Assembly: GCA_002633005.1 (NCBI GenBank)
Contig: NMRA01000184.1
Span: forward strand, 172,328 to 236,327
Length of the DNA: 64,000 nucleotides
Origin: Phoronis australis
Taxonomy: Eukaryota > Phoronida > Phoronidae
Reading direction: 5' to 3'
This document shows, piece by piece, positions 1-12,500 of this stretch. The notes beneath the pieces are model-generated. The model saw only the letters and a list, made by a program, of their open reading frames with translations. It made no database searches and had not been told where the DNA came from. Position 1 is the first letter of the stretch; each line of letters opens with the position of its first letter. The position numbers and the translations under genes are program-made.

Positions 1-174
1 ACCTCACCTCTTTGAGGTGTTGCAACTTGCACCTGATCAACTTGTCCCTCTTCAAGTGACCGTGTAGACAGCAAACTGGGGCAAGGCAGAAGCAATGTTC
101 AGCTATGACTTTATCTGAATAATAAATCACTGCTTTTTGCGCCATTTACAGATTTCACAATGAACTTTCATTGC

Positions 175-501
175 TAACGTACAGTGAATAAAATAAAGCA
201 CGTAATCAAAAACTTCAGTGAACTCAGTCACGAACAGTTCTTTCTAGATGTTCAGCCATTTTGCAGTTGTGTGTCCGGTAATACTAAACGTACTAGAATG
301 ACATGCACCTAGTGATTTGTACCCTGTTCCACTTTGTTGACACTTGTGGGATTGTCTTCTGGATACCTCCTGTCATTCCGGTCAAGTTAGGTGCAACTTG
401 AGCTACTTTAAGTGCCTGGTTGGACACACTTTTAACATAGCAGAAATGGTTGCTCATTGAATATCCAATTTGCATATACGTGAAAATTAAATGACCAATG
501 T
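175..501 (+). repeat. Duplicated block A, copy 1 (probable haplotype overlap)
   Basis: Matches 672-998 at an offset of 497 bp with about two differences. Its right end is exactly the base before the single N at 502. Contig-end duplication is more likely than a real tandem repeat. Confidence 0.8.
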
Positions 502-502
502 N
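502..502. other. Single-N contig join
   Basis: One N at the end of duplicated block A copy 1; most simply an unmerged contig overlap. Confidence 0.7.
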
Positions 503-517
503 GAGAATGAAACAAGT

Positions 518-557
518 ATGTTTCGAAATATCGTGTGTCTTTTAATTATGTCGCTAG
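518..557 (+). CDS. EVA1C: EVA1C candidate exon 1 (start codon and first half of signal peptide)
   Basis: ATG at 518 begins MFRNIVCLLIMSL and ends in phase 1 (CTAG before GTCAGT). Exon 2 needs a phase-1 partner and starts with GF-ILSTLYTFQAVA, so the join makes one continuous hydrophobic signal peptide with a plausible cleavage before CDG. An in-frame upstream ATG at 491 would add nine residues, but it lies across the single N at 502, so 518 is preferred. The donor GTCAGT is not a strong one. The exon sits in unique sequence between two near-identical copies of flanking DNA (175-501 and 672-998). Supported by phase and signal-peptide continuity only, not by homology, because signal peptides are poorly conserved. 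Confidence 0.55.
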
Positions 558-3500
558 GTCAGTTACTGTATCTATGTTCAGTAGAGAGTAGAGTTTTGTT
601 CAGAAAGTATGAACGCAACGGAATAAAGACCGTGAACAATGAAAAGTGTCGTGTATTCAACAAATTCTGTATAACGTACAGTGAATAAAATAAAGCACGT
701 AATCAAAAACTTCAGTGAACTCCGTCACGAACAGTTCTTTCTAGATGTTCAGCCATTTTGCAGTTGTGTGTCCGGTAATACTAAACGTACTAGAATGACA
801 TGCACCTAGTGATTTGTACCCTGTTCCACTTTGTTGACACTTGTGGGATTGTCTTCTGGATACCTCCTGCCATTCCGGTCAAGTTAGGTGCAACTTGAGC
901 TACTTTAAGTGCCTGGTTGGACACACTTTTAACATAGCAGAAATGGTTGCTCATTGAATATCCAATTTGCATATACGTGAAAATTAAATGACCAATGTTT
1001 TAGGCATAAACAGTAACGCTTGTGCCATTACGACATGTTAATGTACATTTACCTTGTTTGACAGCAAAGCCACTTTTCTTTCAGGAGTTAACCAACACAA
1101 CATGGTGTTGTTCATTGCTACTGCATTGAGCAATGTGGAAAAAATCGAAAAACATTTTACTTCATGACACCGTATTTCACTGAGTGTAATTTCTTATGCT
1201 CTGTAACTCGTGAGTTTGTGGATTGTCCTTAGGTTCGTTTTTGGTGTATATAAATTCCCTGCGCTCATTGTGACTGATACCAACATTTCTGAATCTAAAT
1301 CTCTGGCCTCGAACTTAAATCTCCAGCTTATTTTAAAAATTTCTGCTCTTTTGTTGTGTGAGCTTGAGTTGAAGTTCTTTTTATTTTGTGCTCGGTTACA
1401 TTATGATGTGGAAGAGGTATGAATAGGTACATAATCCAAGTTCTCAGTGACTACTAGATTCAAGCTCTAGAAATTCAAACTCCAACTTAGTTATGTTTTT
1501 TGGTCATCAAAAACCAAAATCAAAGACACTTATCTTAAGTTTATACTAAATTGAACCAAAACTTCAAAAACATAGTTTGAACATAGGATTTTGGGCCGAT
1601 GTGCTATGGGTCAGTCGACTAATTACAGTATTTTTCAAAAAAGAACCTCCCGTTTCTCTGAAAATTTTCAGCAAAGTCATTTTTTCCAGCACAACGTAAC
1701 ACGTGAACAGGCTCTGATCCTGCAGTGATTACAGGTGTTTAATGTAGCCATATAGAAAAGTGCAAAACAAGTAAAAAAATCATTTCCTGTCATTAATTTC
1801 CATCAAAAAGAAAGTTTTCATTTTGGCGTTAAGTGACCCATTAGTGTGTAAAGCTATACCCTGTCAGCTGACTGTGCCACTAGCTTTACCACTTAAGGAA
1901 GAAAACCCTGGTCATTTGGACCAACACCACTTGGATTTTGCCCAATGGCTGTGTCCATGTTTTAAGTGGTTGCCAATTAAATTAACCATATATTACTCAT
2001 AATTATTCTCAGGAAATTTTAGGACCAGAAATAACTGAGTAGTGAGCTCATTCTGGGAAAACAAGTGTTGAACATTTATTTTTACTGGCATTAATGGCAT
2101 TCTTAAAGTGTTTTGACATTGAACAGTGTTTTTTCACTCTCAATAAATAAATAAATAGTGGTTGAGACTTTTTTAACTTCAGTAAATGAAGAAAGTACCT
2201 ACATTCATCAATTAAGTGCCCATAGTTTAAATAAAACATCTTTGCAATGCTTGGCTATCATTGTACCAATAGCTAGTGGGATTTTACCAGAACCACCCAT
2301 GATGCTTTAGTTGGGGTGTGGCCATAGCGCTGAGCATGGACTCATAAAAATGAAATTTTTGAGAAATCTGGTAATGCAGATATTACATGTTCGTAATAAG
2401 CTGGACACCAATCAAGGGAATGCTTTCACCATATTTTGCTGATGAGTGCAGTCAATGAGATAAATTATACAGCTCATTGAGTACCCATTATCACAAGACC
2501 CGTCCACACACAGCTTTCCCTAGAACAACTTGCACTAGTGCAACTTACCCCACTTTTATGTGGAACGTCCACACACACTGATATCCAATAACTAGGGTAA
2601 GGCGGTATTTTTGCAATGTCCGTGACAATGAACACCTATTGCCAATGTGGCACGAAAGAGAAAACTTGTCTGTATGTTACTGCAGCAGGTAATTACTTCC
2701 GTCTTACCCCACTTTTACGGTCACAGCGCCATAGAAGTGGTGCAAGTTACCCTCAAACAAGTTACCCCACCTCTTAGCAACAACTCCTTCCAGGTGTAAG
2801 TTGTTCAAGGGTGAATTTGTGCGTGGACGGCACTACAGTGTTAGACTATGCACATGCACCAAAAGAACCATTTTGCTAGAGTATGGATATTGATGCTGAC
2901 TCAGATTGTTAGGCTACTCAAATTTTTGAAGCACTGTGTTTTTTTAAATGCTAGTGTTTTAGGTCCAAAATAACATGGCAACGCAAATATTTGTTATTAG
3001 ATTGTTAAAATGAAAAGCAGAATGTACGTAAAGAAGTTGAGTACATCACTAGCTTGTTACAGCTTAGGTTGTCTAGTCATTTTAATCATGGCATTTATGT
3101 TTACTTAATTAACGAGTTTTTGTTGAACTAATGTGACTTGTATTGAAGACATGGTATTAGTTTGTGTTTGTGTTTGATTAGTAGATTTAGAGCTATTGTA
3201 ATTCCCAGTTGTTTACTGAATAACTGGTAAACACTATAGGTGGGTACAGCTCTTTAAAAGATCAAATAATTGTCTTGGTCATCTTTGGAGATCTTAACCC
3301 CTTCACACAAAGCAACCAACTGGCATAGTAAAAAGTGTAATTTTGGGAATAGACCTTATGTAGTTGTCGGTAAAAATCTACCAACAATAATTGCTAAAAC
3401 TGTCAGAAACTTAACCACTTCGCTCCTTTTGCGTATTGTGCATGTGTCAAAAATGATGCAGAACTGGCTTTTCACAGGACTTAACTCTCCTGCTTGAGGA

Positions 3501-6500
3501 GTTTGTAAACTGTGTAGTTGAACATTTCAGACTTAATCCAGTATTAAAATCACAGCAATTTAAGACACAGTATGGCAGACTGGTGGAATTTTTATCTCAT
3601 TTTTCATAAATGATATCCGGTACCAGAATGATGCTTTACCATAGCTACTAAACAGAAAATACTTTGAAAAATTGTGGGCATTCACGATGCTTGAAATAAA
3701 ATCCATTTGACAATTATTTCTGTTCGAAATTGGTGTGATTTTACTATATCATAGCTTGATGTGTGTGTCATCGAAGTTATCACAAGGTGGCGATCTGAAA
3801 AAGTCATGCAGGCGTATTTTTTTTAAATTTGAAATGTCCTGAAAATGATCGGATAAGAGGGCTGATACATAAACATTTTTGAGTTTTTCAAGTTATCATA
3901 TAATGCAACTTAGCATGATTAGAAAACGGCCAATCGCCATACAAATAAAAAAGATCATGTTAACTCATTGTTTCATCTATTTTCATAAGACATCATCAGG
4001 ATATGTACAGTAGGACAGCAGGTGTCGCAAATGGTAATCGACACTTGTTGTCCTGCTGTACATATCCTGATGATGTCTTATGAACAGACAGAAGGTTGAG
4101 TTAATATGAACTTTTTTATTTGTGCAGCGATTGTCTGTTTTCTAATCGTACTATGGCCAAAAATGATGTAATTACCACATAGCAATTATTGACAGCAATG
4201 GCTGTTAATAACTTGGGTGACATCAAAATTATCCTTTCATATCATATCAAAGTGTTGACACTTCACTGTTAAACCCACTGGCACAACATTATCTTCGATC
4301 CAGGACTGATGTTCATACCGACCAACACACCCAAAACATCAGTATATCTACGTTGGTATGCATGGCCCTGTAGAAGTTATTTTTGTCAGTACACATCCAC
4401 TTGTCTATTGTATTGTGCCCAAAACTGAAGAATTTTCATCGTAATTGACTTTTCTTAGCATTTTTTTTATACCATGATTGCATTTGAATAGTCAAAAATT
4501 GCTAACAAACATAGCATGTAAAGATTACGTATGTGAATTTGATACCTATTTGCTGCAGGAGATAATGATAAACAAAAGAAATATACATAGATCAGTCTTT
4601 GCTGTGTATTTGCCTTGGTCTTGTAAAATCATAGTCTTACAGTTACAGAACACACAGTACAAATGTGTGAAGGCTGAATGTTGTTGAAGATAAATACTAC
4701 AGGCTATCTGCCTGCCAGTGTTTTATCCATTTGACAGATTGATTGCTTAGTATGAAAAACATTTCCTTGCATCTTTACAGAGATTGATTGTTAAAGGAAC
4801 AGTTCGTCTATTTGAAGCACTTTTGGGAGCATTCGTTTTGAAAATCCAAGTGTGTTTTTAAAGTGTTTTGTTTTTTATTGCTTTTGAGTATTTTGCATAT
4901 ATTTGTCAATGGCTGCACTTGATTCACTCCACCAGTCCAGGTGGGTCAACTGACCTGGACATTTGATTGGTCTGTAAGCTGGAAGTTTTCATTGAGAATC
5001 AATCAGCTGACTTCTAAGCTATGGATTAGGAGGAACTGACTGCTAGGTTGCTAAGTGCTTGAGAATGTGCTCATCCTATAAACTGTAGTGCCATGACAAC
5101 CCTACTGGCTGAACTTGAGTACTTGATTTTAGTCCCGTTCAGACATCAACTTTTGGCCTGGCGCAACTGACACGGAGCAAATTGACCCATGTCAAGCGGC
5201 CGTTTACACACACAACTCACTAACCGTGGCAAGACGGAAATTGTAGGCTGGAAAGTGGATCACACATGTGCAGGTTTACTAATTACGAGAGTTGTAGAGA
5301 CAAAGAAGCCCTATGTAGGTCCTTAGGCATGCGCAGTAGAGATGACCCTTTCAGCCTTGNGGCTATCTGCCTGCCAGTGTTTTATCCATTTGACAGATTG
5401 ATTGCTTAGTATGAAAAACATTTCCTTGCATCTTTACAGAGATTGATTGTTAAAGGAACAGTTCGTCTATTTGAAGCACTTTTGGGAGCATTCGTTTTGA
5501 AAATCCAAGTGTGTTTTTAAAGTGTTTTGTTTTTTATTGCTTTTGAGTATTTTGCATATATTTGTCAATGGCTGCACTTGATTCACTCCACCAGTCCAGG
5601 TGGGTCAACTGACCTGGACATTTGATTGGTCTGTAAGCTGGAAGTTTTCATTGAGAACCAATCAGCTGACTTCTGAGCTATGGATTTGGAGGAACTGACT
5701 GCTAGGTTGCTAAGTGCTTGAGAATGTGCTCATCCTATAAACTGTAGTGCCATGACAACCCTACTGGCTGAACTTGAGTACTTGATTTTAGTCCTGTTCA
5801 GACATCAACTTTTGGCCTGGCGCAACTGACACGGAGCAAATTGACCCATGTCAAACGGCCGTTTACACACACAACTCACTAACCGTGGCAAGATGGAAAT
5901 TGTAGGCTGGAGAGTGGATCACACATGTGCAGGTTTACTAATTACGAGAGTTGTAGAGACAAAGAAGCCCTATGTAGGTCATTAGGCATGCGCAGTAGAG
6001 ATGACCCTTTCAGCCTTGCCCCAGTTTCGCGTTTGGACATATAATTGACACGGAGCAAAGTGTTCGGGCGCAAATTGCTCTACCTCACAAACGGGTGGAA
6101 AAAATTTTGTCACCGCGGTGTCAATTTGCTCCGTGTCAGTCTTGTTTACACACTGGAACAACTCGTTCCATGTCAGCTGATCCGTGTCAACTTCTGAAGT
6201 GTAAACGGCACTTTTGTCACATGTACCATTTTACGGGTTGCGCAGGTGCTCCGTTGGACTGGGCTTTAATTGTGTGGCATCATCCCTCAATTCAGTGTAA
6301 GAGGACCCGAGGGATCAGGGTACACAAGGGTTGTTGGTGGGGACCCAGAGTATGGTAAAGTGCGATCAAATTAGAGCACAGAAATGCAGAACAGTAAATT
6401 TTTTTTGAAAATTTCCAGCAATTGCAAACTTATTAGAAAACAATTTTACTTGATAAATTAAAAGACTTTATACAGTATGACTGTCATCAGAAATTTTGAT

Positions 6501-9500
6501 CATTTTTTGGCAAATACTGTGAGCATTTGAAAAATAAAAAATGACAATTTGGCCAATATTTTTGTTTGAATTTGAAGAAACTTTGTTGTATGTGCCTGAC
6601 GTTAGTGTTATTTGGTAATAATCATTGGCCTTTTGTAAAGTCTTTACATGTAAGCTCTTTACAGGTAATTATAGTACTTATGTCATTATTAAGTAAATTG
6701 AATTTTATGGTGAAAAATTTAATGTTGATTTGTGTTTGTTTTTAGGTTTTATCCTCAGTACTCTATACACATTCCAAGCAGTTGCCTGTGATGGTCAGAC
6801 TATAAAAATAAGCTGTCCGAGAGGTTCCACAATATCAGTGCAAAAGGCAGAGTATGGTCGACAAGTGTCCAGCGACAAAATGTGCCCGTATAGACGACAC
6901 CATCCCTTCTCCTTTGCTCAAGAAGATACTAACTGTATGTCAGACTCTTCAGATGAGGTAATATTGCTAGTTAAGTGTTTGTTGAAGTCTTAGACGGCTC
7001 AACACTACACTTTTTGAACGCTTCGTTATCTGAAACAGAATCCGGTTTAATTTCTTGTCTTAATAATCTCTTTAACTTTTATGATTGGTAAGACTGGGTA
7101 TACTGTTTCTGAAGTCATTTTCCTTGTTTTTTAAAACTATTTGAAGTGGGAAATGAACTTCTACCAATTTCTCAAAATCAATAAATGTTTTTAACTTGGC
7201 ATTAGCGGGGGGGGGTTATAGACATGCCGCCACTAGGGTGCATATTTTGCTCTTTCGTTGTTTGGTATTGCCTTGGCTTCCCATTTTTGTGGTTGCCCTG
7301 TTATTGCATTTGTCTGGATTTTGAATGTGTGTGTGTGTGTGTGTGTGTATGTCTCCACACCCATTATGTGCGAGATTACCTCCCCCCCTACCCATAATGT
7401 GTATTTTTGAAAAAAATTCTTTTAGGCCCCCAATATATAACTTTTTGTCAAGTAATTGTTCCATTGTTTAGCGTCATTGCTGTGGTTATTGTTTTCATCT
7501 TTTAAGTTTGACATCATTCATCATTTTTGAAATAGGCAAATTTTTAATGTCAAGTACTCAATGGGCTGTAATGCAAGTACAATAATTTTTCATTAATTTA
7601 GACCAGTAGCTGAAATGCATGGATTTCATTTGGGAGATTATGATTGACATTAATGGTGATGCGAATATTGTGCGACCATTTGTTTCTCTATCTCACAGCT
7701 TAGAAGAGCAGGATATATTGCGCAATTACAGTGTTGTCTCATGAACACGTACCAACTTTTAGGTAATGTCTTTCATTGTTCAACGGCACAATTATTGTAA
7801 TTGGGCATTTTCCTGAATTATCATTCAGATTTTGCAGCTTCAGATTCAGAAGGGTCTTAACAGCCCGCTAAGCTCACTTTTTCATTGGTGGAATGGAGGA
7901 ATCTCTAACACCCACTGTGTTTAGCTATGATCTGGTTGCAAGATGATTATGGATCCAAAACTTGAAGGAATTTCAAATGTCTCACCATTGCCCTTCACCC
8001 CGGACTCAAGGTCCTGGATTTGCACCTCAGAAGAACTTCAAATTCCTCTTTTGTCAGACCCCCCCCCAGACCTCCTGGTCACAAAATCTTGGATCCATCC
8101 CTTGGGAGACTCCTGTGTTTGACCATTGTCAGTCTTCTTGATCACAACTGAGACCTTGGATCTATGCCTTTAGGTGCTGTCAACGGTATCAACTGCGTCA
8201 TCACCATCATTATCATCAATTATGGTACATAAAACACTGTTGACAGTCTAGAAACCCAGTTCCTTCATTAAGAAAATGGAGATCATTTTGCTGGAATGAT
8301 GTGTAGTGTACAAACAACATGTGATTCATACTAAAGCCTGGATTCTGGCCAAAATGATGGCTCTTTGCCTCTTGAAAATAAGGTGCGAGCATATCATCAA
8401 TACCTGTTTGGCTATTTTGATACATCTGTATTACTTTTGATTGAAATGAGCAGTTTTATCTGGGAAGTCATCTGCAAAGAAATATTTTTGACACTACACC
8501 TGTTAAGGTGTTTGTGATATATTTGAATTAGAAAACAGTTTTTGTGATCATCATACGCATATTAAGCTACTTTATGCATTATGCAAATACCATGAATGTC
8601 TTTTGTTAAAAAATCATTTTATCGCGAAAGTTTTCTATTACCCTAAGTACAATTTAATGCCAAGTTATCTTCATGACTCCTCTGTTGTCAAGGTAGCAAA
8701 TTAAAACTGTTTTCTTGTAATTTTAATCAACTAATGATATGCAATATTTTATGGTGTGATAATCGGAACCATTCAACTTTCATCTCTTCATCTCAGTGAC
8801 ATTGAAGTGTGTTTCTCTTGTCCCTGTTTCCCAATCTGGTGTTCAAAATGGATGGTGTTGACAGGGATCAAATGCAATTTCTTCTAGTCGAGGACATATT
8901 CAGACATTGGGCCTTTCCATATGAACGGTTTGATAATTCCACTACACAATAGCAGCAATTTGACACCATGATGGCAGTAAAAAATATAAAACCGTTGGGC
9001 TATTCCTCTGTACCATCTAACTTCCAGCCATCTAGCTCTGGGGCGGATCCAGGATTTTGAGTTGGGGGTAGCCAGGGCAGGGTATTAGCCAGGATTTTGT
9101 CCGTCAGACATTTGGACCCCTGTACTGCCAAATGGAATCTGGGAGAATTGTAGGGGGGCCGTGGCCTTGCCACCCCCTTAAACCCGCCACTGTCACTACC
9201 AGCCATCTAGCTATCAACTGTCTAGCTACCAGCCATGTAGCCACCAGCCATCAGGCTCAAAGTAAAACATTCAAGGCCCTTTCATATTGACTTAACTCCG
9301 GTCTGAGCGGAGCGTCGACGTAAACAGTGCAGTTAACTGGACCGTTCATACTGGCTTCGGTAGTTAATGACCATCGAAGTAAAGGGTTGGTGACGCTGAC
9401 GTCATCAAAGTTATCGCAAGGTAACGCTGCACGCTAAGATTTTTTTCAATGTGACAATTTGGAACATTTAAATGTGCTAAATGACATAAAACTCATTTTT

Positions 9501-12500
9501 AAATCGATTGGTTATCATTAAACCAAAAAATAAGTAGTTATTAGTGACAGCACTACTCTGTAACTGTTGACGATAACAGTGGCACCTGGCGATAACTTCG
9601 ATTGGACCAGAGTTAAGCGTTCATACTGCACCGCAGCATCGACGCTGCAGTCTTAAATCCACCTATTAACTGCGATGTTAACTGGAGCTCTTAACTGCGA
9701 TCCAGGACTGGAGTTAAGCGTTCATACTGACCGCAACTCCCCAAACCATCAACGCGTCGACGTTAGTATGAAAGGCCCTTCAGACTGTTCATCCTCAGAA
9801 TTGCTTCAAATCAGTGATCTAAATCAACTTAGCTCTTGGAAGTTTTGGAATTTTGAACTTAAGGATTTCAAACAAAGTTCTTATTTTTGTTGTAAGTTGG
9901 ACTATTTATTCATTTGAATTGTTGATTAATGACTAAGTTATTGAAGGGAAAGATGCCCTTAAGGTTAATTCAAAACTTTTCAAAAGTTCACCCTTTTCTT
10001 ACCTGTGGGTCATAGTCTTGAATTAAATGTACTTACATAAAAGCAGTTAAATCCTGCCTTCCATCACAAATAACAACTTTTATACCACTGCTAAGAATTT
10101 AGTCTCAACTTGTTCCTTAATGAAATTAGGGTGACTTTGGAACTTCTAAAAAACTGACAGTTCGTTTGTTTCATATCAGGCAATACAATTTGAATTGTCT
10201 CGGCGTTACATATTAAGTGCCAAGAATGGTCTCAAGGAATAAAAACTGTCTATACAAACCTATAAATCACTTCTTATCTGAGTAAAGAACAATTTCAATA
10301 CCAATTTTACAGTGACAAGTGGTCTACATCAAAAGTTTGATTCTTGGATGGAAGGGGGTTTAGTTAAGCAAGTTCAGTTTAGACCTTGTTTACCCCTGTT
10401 GGTGGATTATGTAACAATACATGTGGGTAGCCTGGATCATGACTCTTCAGGAAACAGGTGACAAGCTGGCATCTTATACTTCTTGGAAATAACTTTTTGT
10501 TTGTTATCAATACCTTCATGAGGCACTCTTCACGGAAATGTTTTAGTCTGGTAAGATGCAACAGTTTTCGGAAATGGCCTTTATTTGTAACCATTTTAAT
10601 GGGACTCATTCCCAGAAATGATTCCAATTGGCTGTGGGAATATGCTCAGTTATACCAAGCCTTTCCTTTACTAATTGAGACGTAGATACCCCTGTTTATG
10701 AGTTGTCAGGTTCCTGTTACATTGTGTTGTTATTCATAACAGATGGGATACAGGCTGTGTATTCCTGTGGCTCTGCCCAGTGGGAGTAAAGGGGACATCC
10801 CGTTGATGGATTGGGTAGTCACTATATAGCCAGCCCATTTCCAAAGCAATAAAGCATCTATCATCTGATGTTTGAAATTGCTTGGATTGAATTTGTTCAG
10901 TCCATTAGTATGAAAGCCGCACACATTGTCATAGATCATAGGCAACCAGATTCGGAACTTGTTGTCATAACTGTTAGCCTTCTTGGAGGGCATTTCCACA
11001 CCTTCAGGTTTACCAAACCCATTAACCACAAGTTAAACCAAATTAAAGTGAGGACCCAGCAGGTGCTGCTATGCAACTTCTCAGATCTCACTGATTAAGA
11101 CTTCAAATACTATGACATCATCCATAAGTGACATAATCTGTTTATTAGTGTCAACATCTCGACACAGCATCAGTATGTTCTGCTTTTTGATGTCCACAAC
11201 ATTTACTGCATTTAACTGATGCCCATTGTATTCATACACAGTTGCATATTTTTTATTTGTGCTTCCTACACTATGTACCCCTATTTCACGGTTCCATTTC
11301 ACAAACTTGGCTAGAAAAAATAAAACAGTGGCATGGTGTTTCTGGGTGTTGTAGTAGCGGATATTTTCTGTTTGCTGTGTGGCCTCGATCCAAATCTCCT
11401 GCTTTTTCATTTTGGATTGTTGTCGACTATGTAAATCACAATAGGTAAATGATAACCAGATCACATTAGGGCTTAAGCTTGATAAGATCTTTAAACAAGG
11501 TCAATTCCAACACTTCCTGCCCCACCTATCTTAGAGTGCATTTTCAGTATTTTTTAAGTGGCCAGTGCTTCCTGTCAAAAAGAGTTTGATTTAGGCCTAT
11601 TTCAGGGGTGGATCCAGGATTTTTAAAAGGGTGGGTCAGATCAAGGATTTTCTAGAAGGAGGGTCCAAGTCAACAATTTGAAAATTCTAGATTTGACGTC
11701 ACTAAAATCAAGGGAAAAAAGGGGGGTTGCCGGGGTTGGACCCCTTGATCCCCCTTGGATCCACCTATGCACTTGTTCTTTACTCAGTTTAGAAATGATC
11801 GTTGGGCTCGAAGATCTGACAGTGTCCATTATTTCTTCAGACCAAGCTCACAAAATTCCACATCACTCTGTGGGGTGAACTGAAATTTTATCAGCTTCAT
11901 CTCTAGTGCTAACAAAGTTATCAATTCTTTCAAAGGCCAAAAATTTCCTCTAATTTCAATAATGTTCAATTTGAGACCACTTTCATATTGGTAAGTGGTC
12001 TAAATCAAAACTTGTTTTCTGTGACAGAAAACACGGTTTTAATATCTCTCTACATTTAAGTGGGTTTTGGTGTCTGGATTTGGTGACTGCATCACAGCAG
12101 CTGATTGTTTGGTTTTTGAAGGCATGTCTCAAGTAGCTGCAGACAAAAACAACTGTCTTCTAACCAAAGTTGTTGCTTTCTTTTGTGTGGTCCTTTCGCT
12201 TTGCATGGGAAAGCTCCCTGCATTGTGAGCTTTATATGGGAGTAGCCAATTAAAACAGTGAGCATGTCATGTTGGGTGATACAGGTTGGGTCCCAGTATT
12301 CCTTGCAATGTTGATGCACATGAGCTAGGGAAGGATTTTATGGTCCAATTGTGAACTAAATGGGCAATAAACCCACAACTTCTGTCATAAACCAGAAACC
12401 AGGCCAGTTACAGTTTCTACAAGTGTCATTTTGTTCTTCACTACATTTTGAAATAGTTTTGAAACCACTTATACCTCTGTGAAGAAAATCATTGTTGTTA

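Larger units (their letters stand above)
558..6745 (+). other. EVA1C: EVA1C intron 1
   Basis: About 6.2 kb without recognisable coding sequence. Holds block A copy 2, a 331-bp MITE-like element (2500-2830), a fold-back element (3913-4151), the 658-bp duplication at the N at 5360, and one 425-bp MITE-like element (5790-6214). The true length is probably about 0.7 to 1.2 kb less because of the duplicated blocks. Confidence 0.6.
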
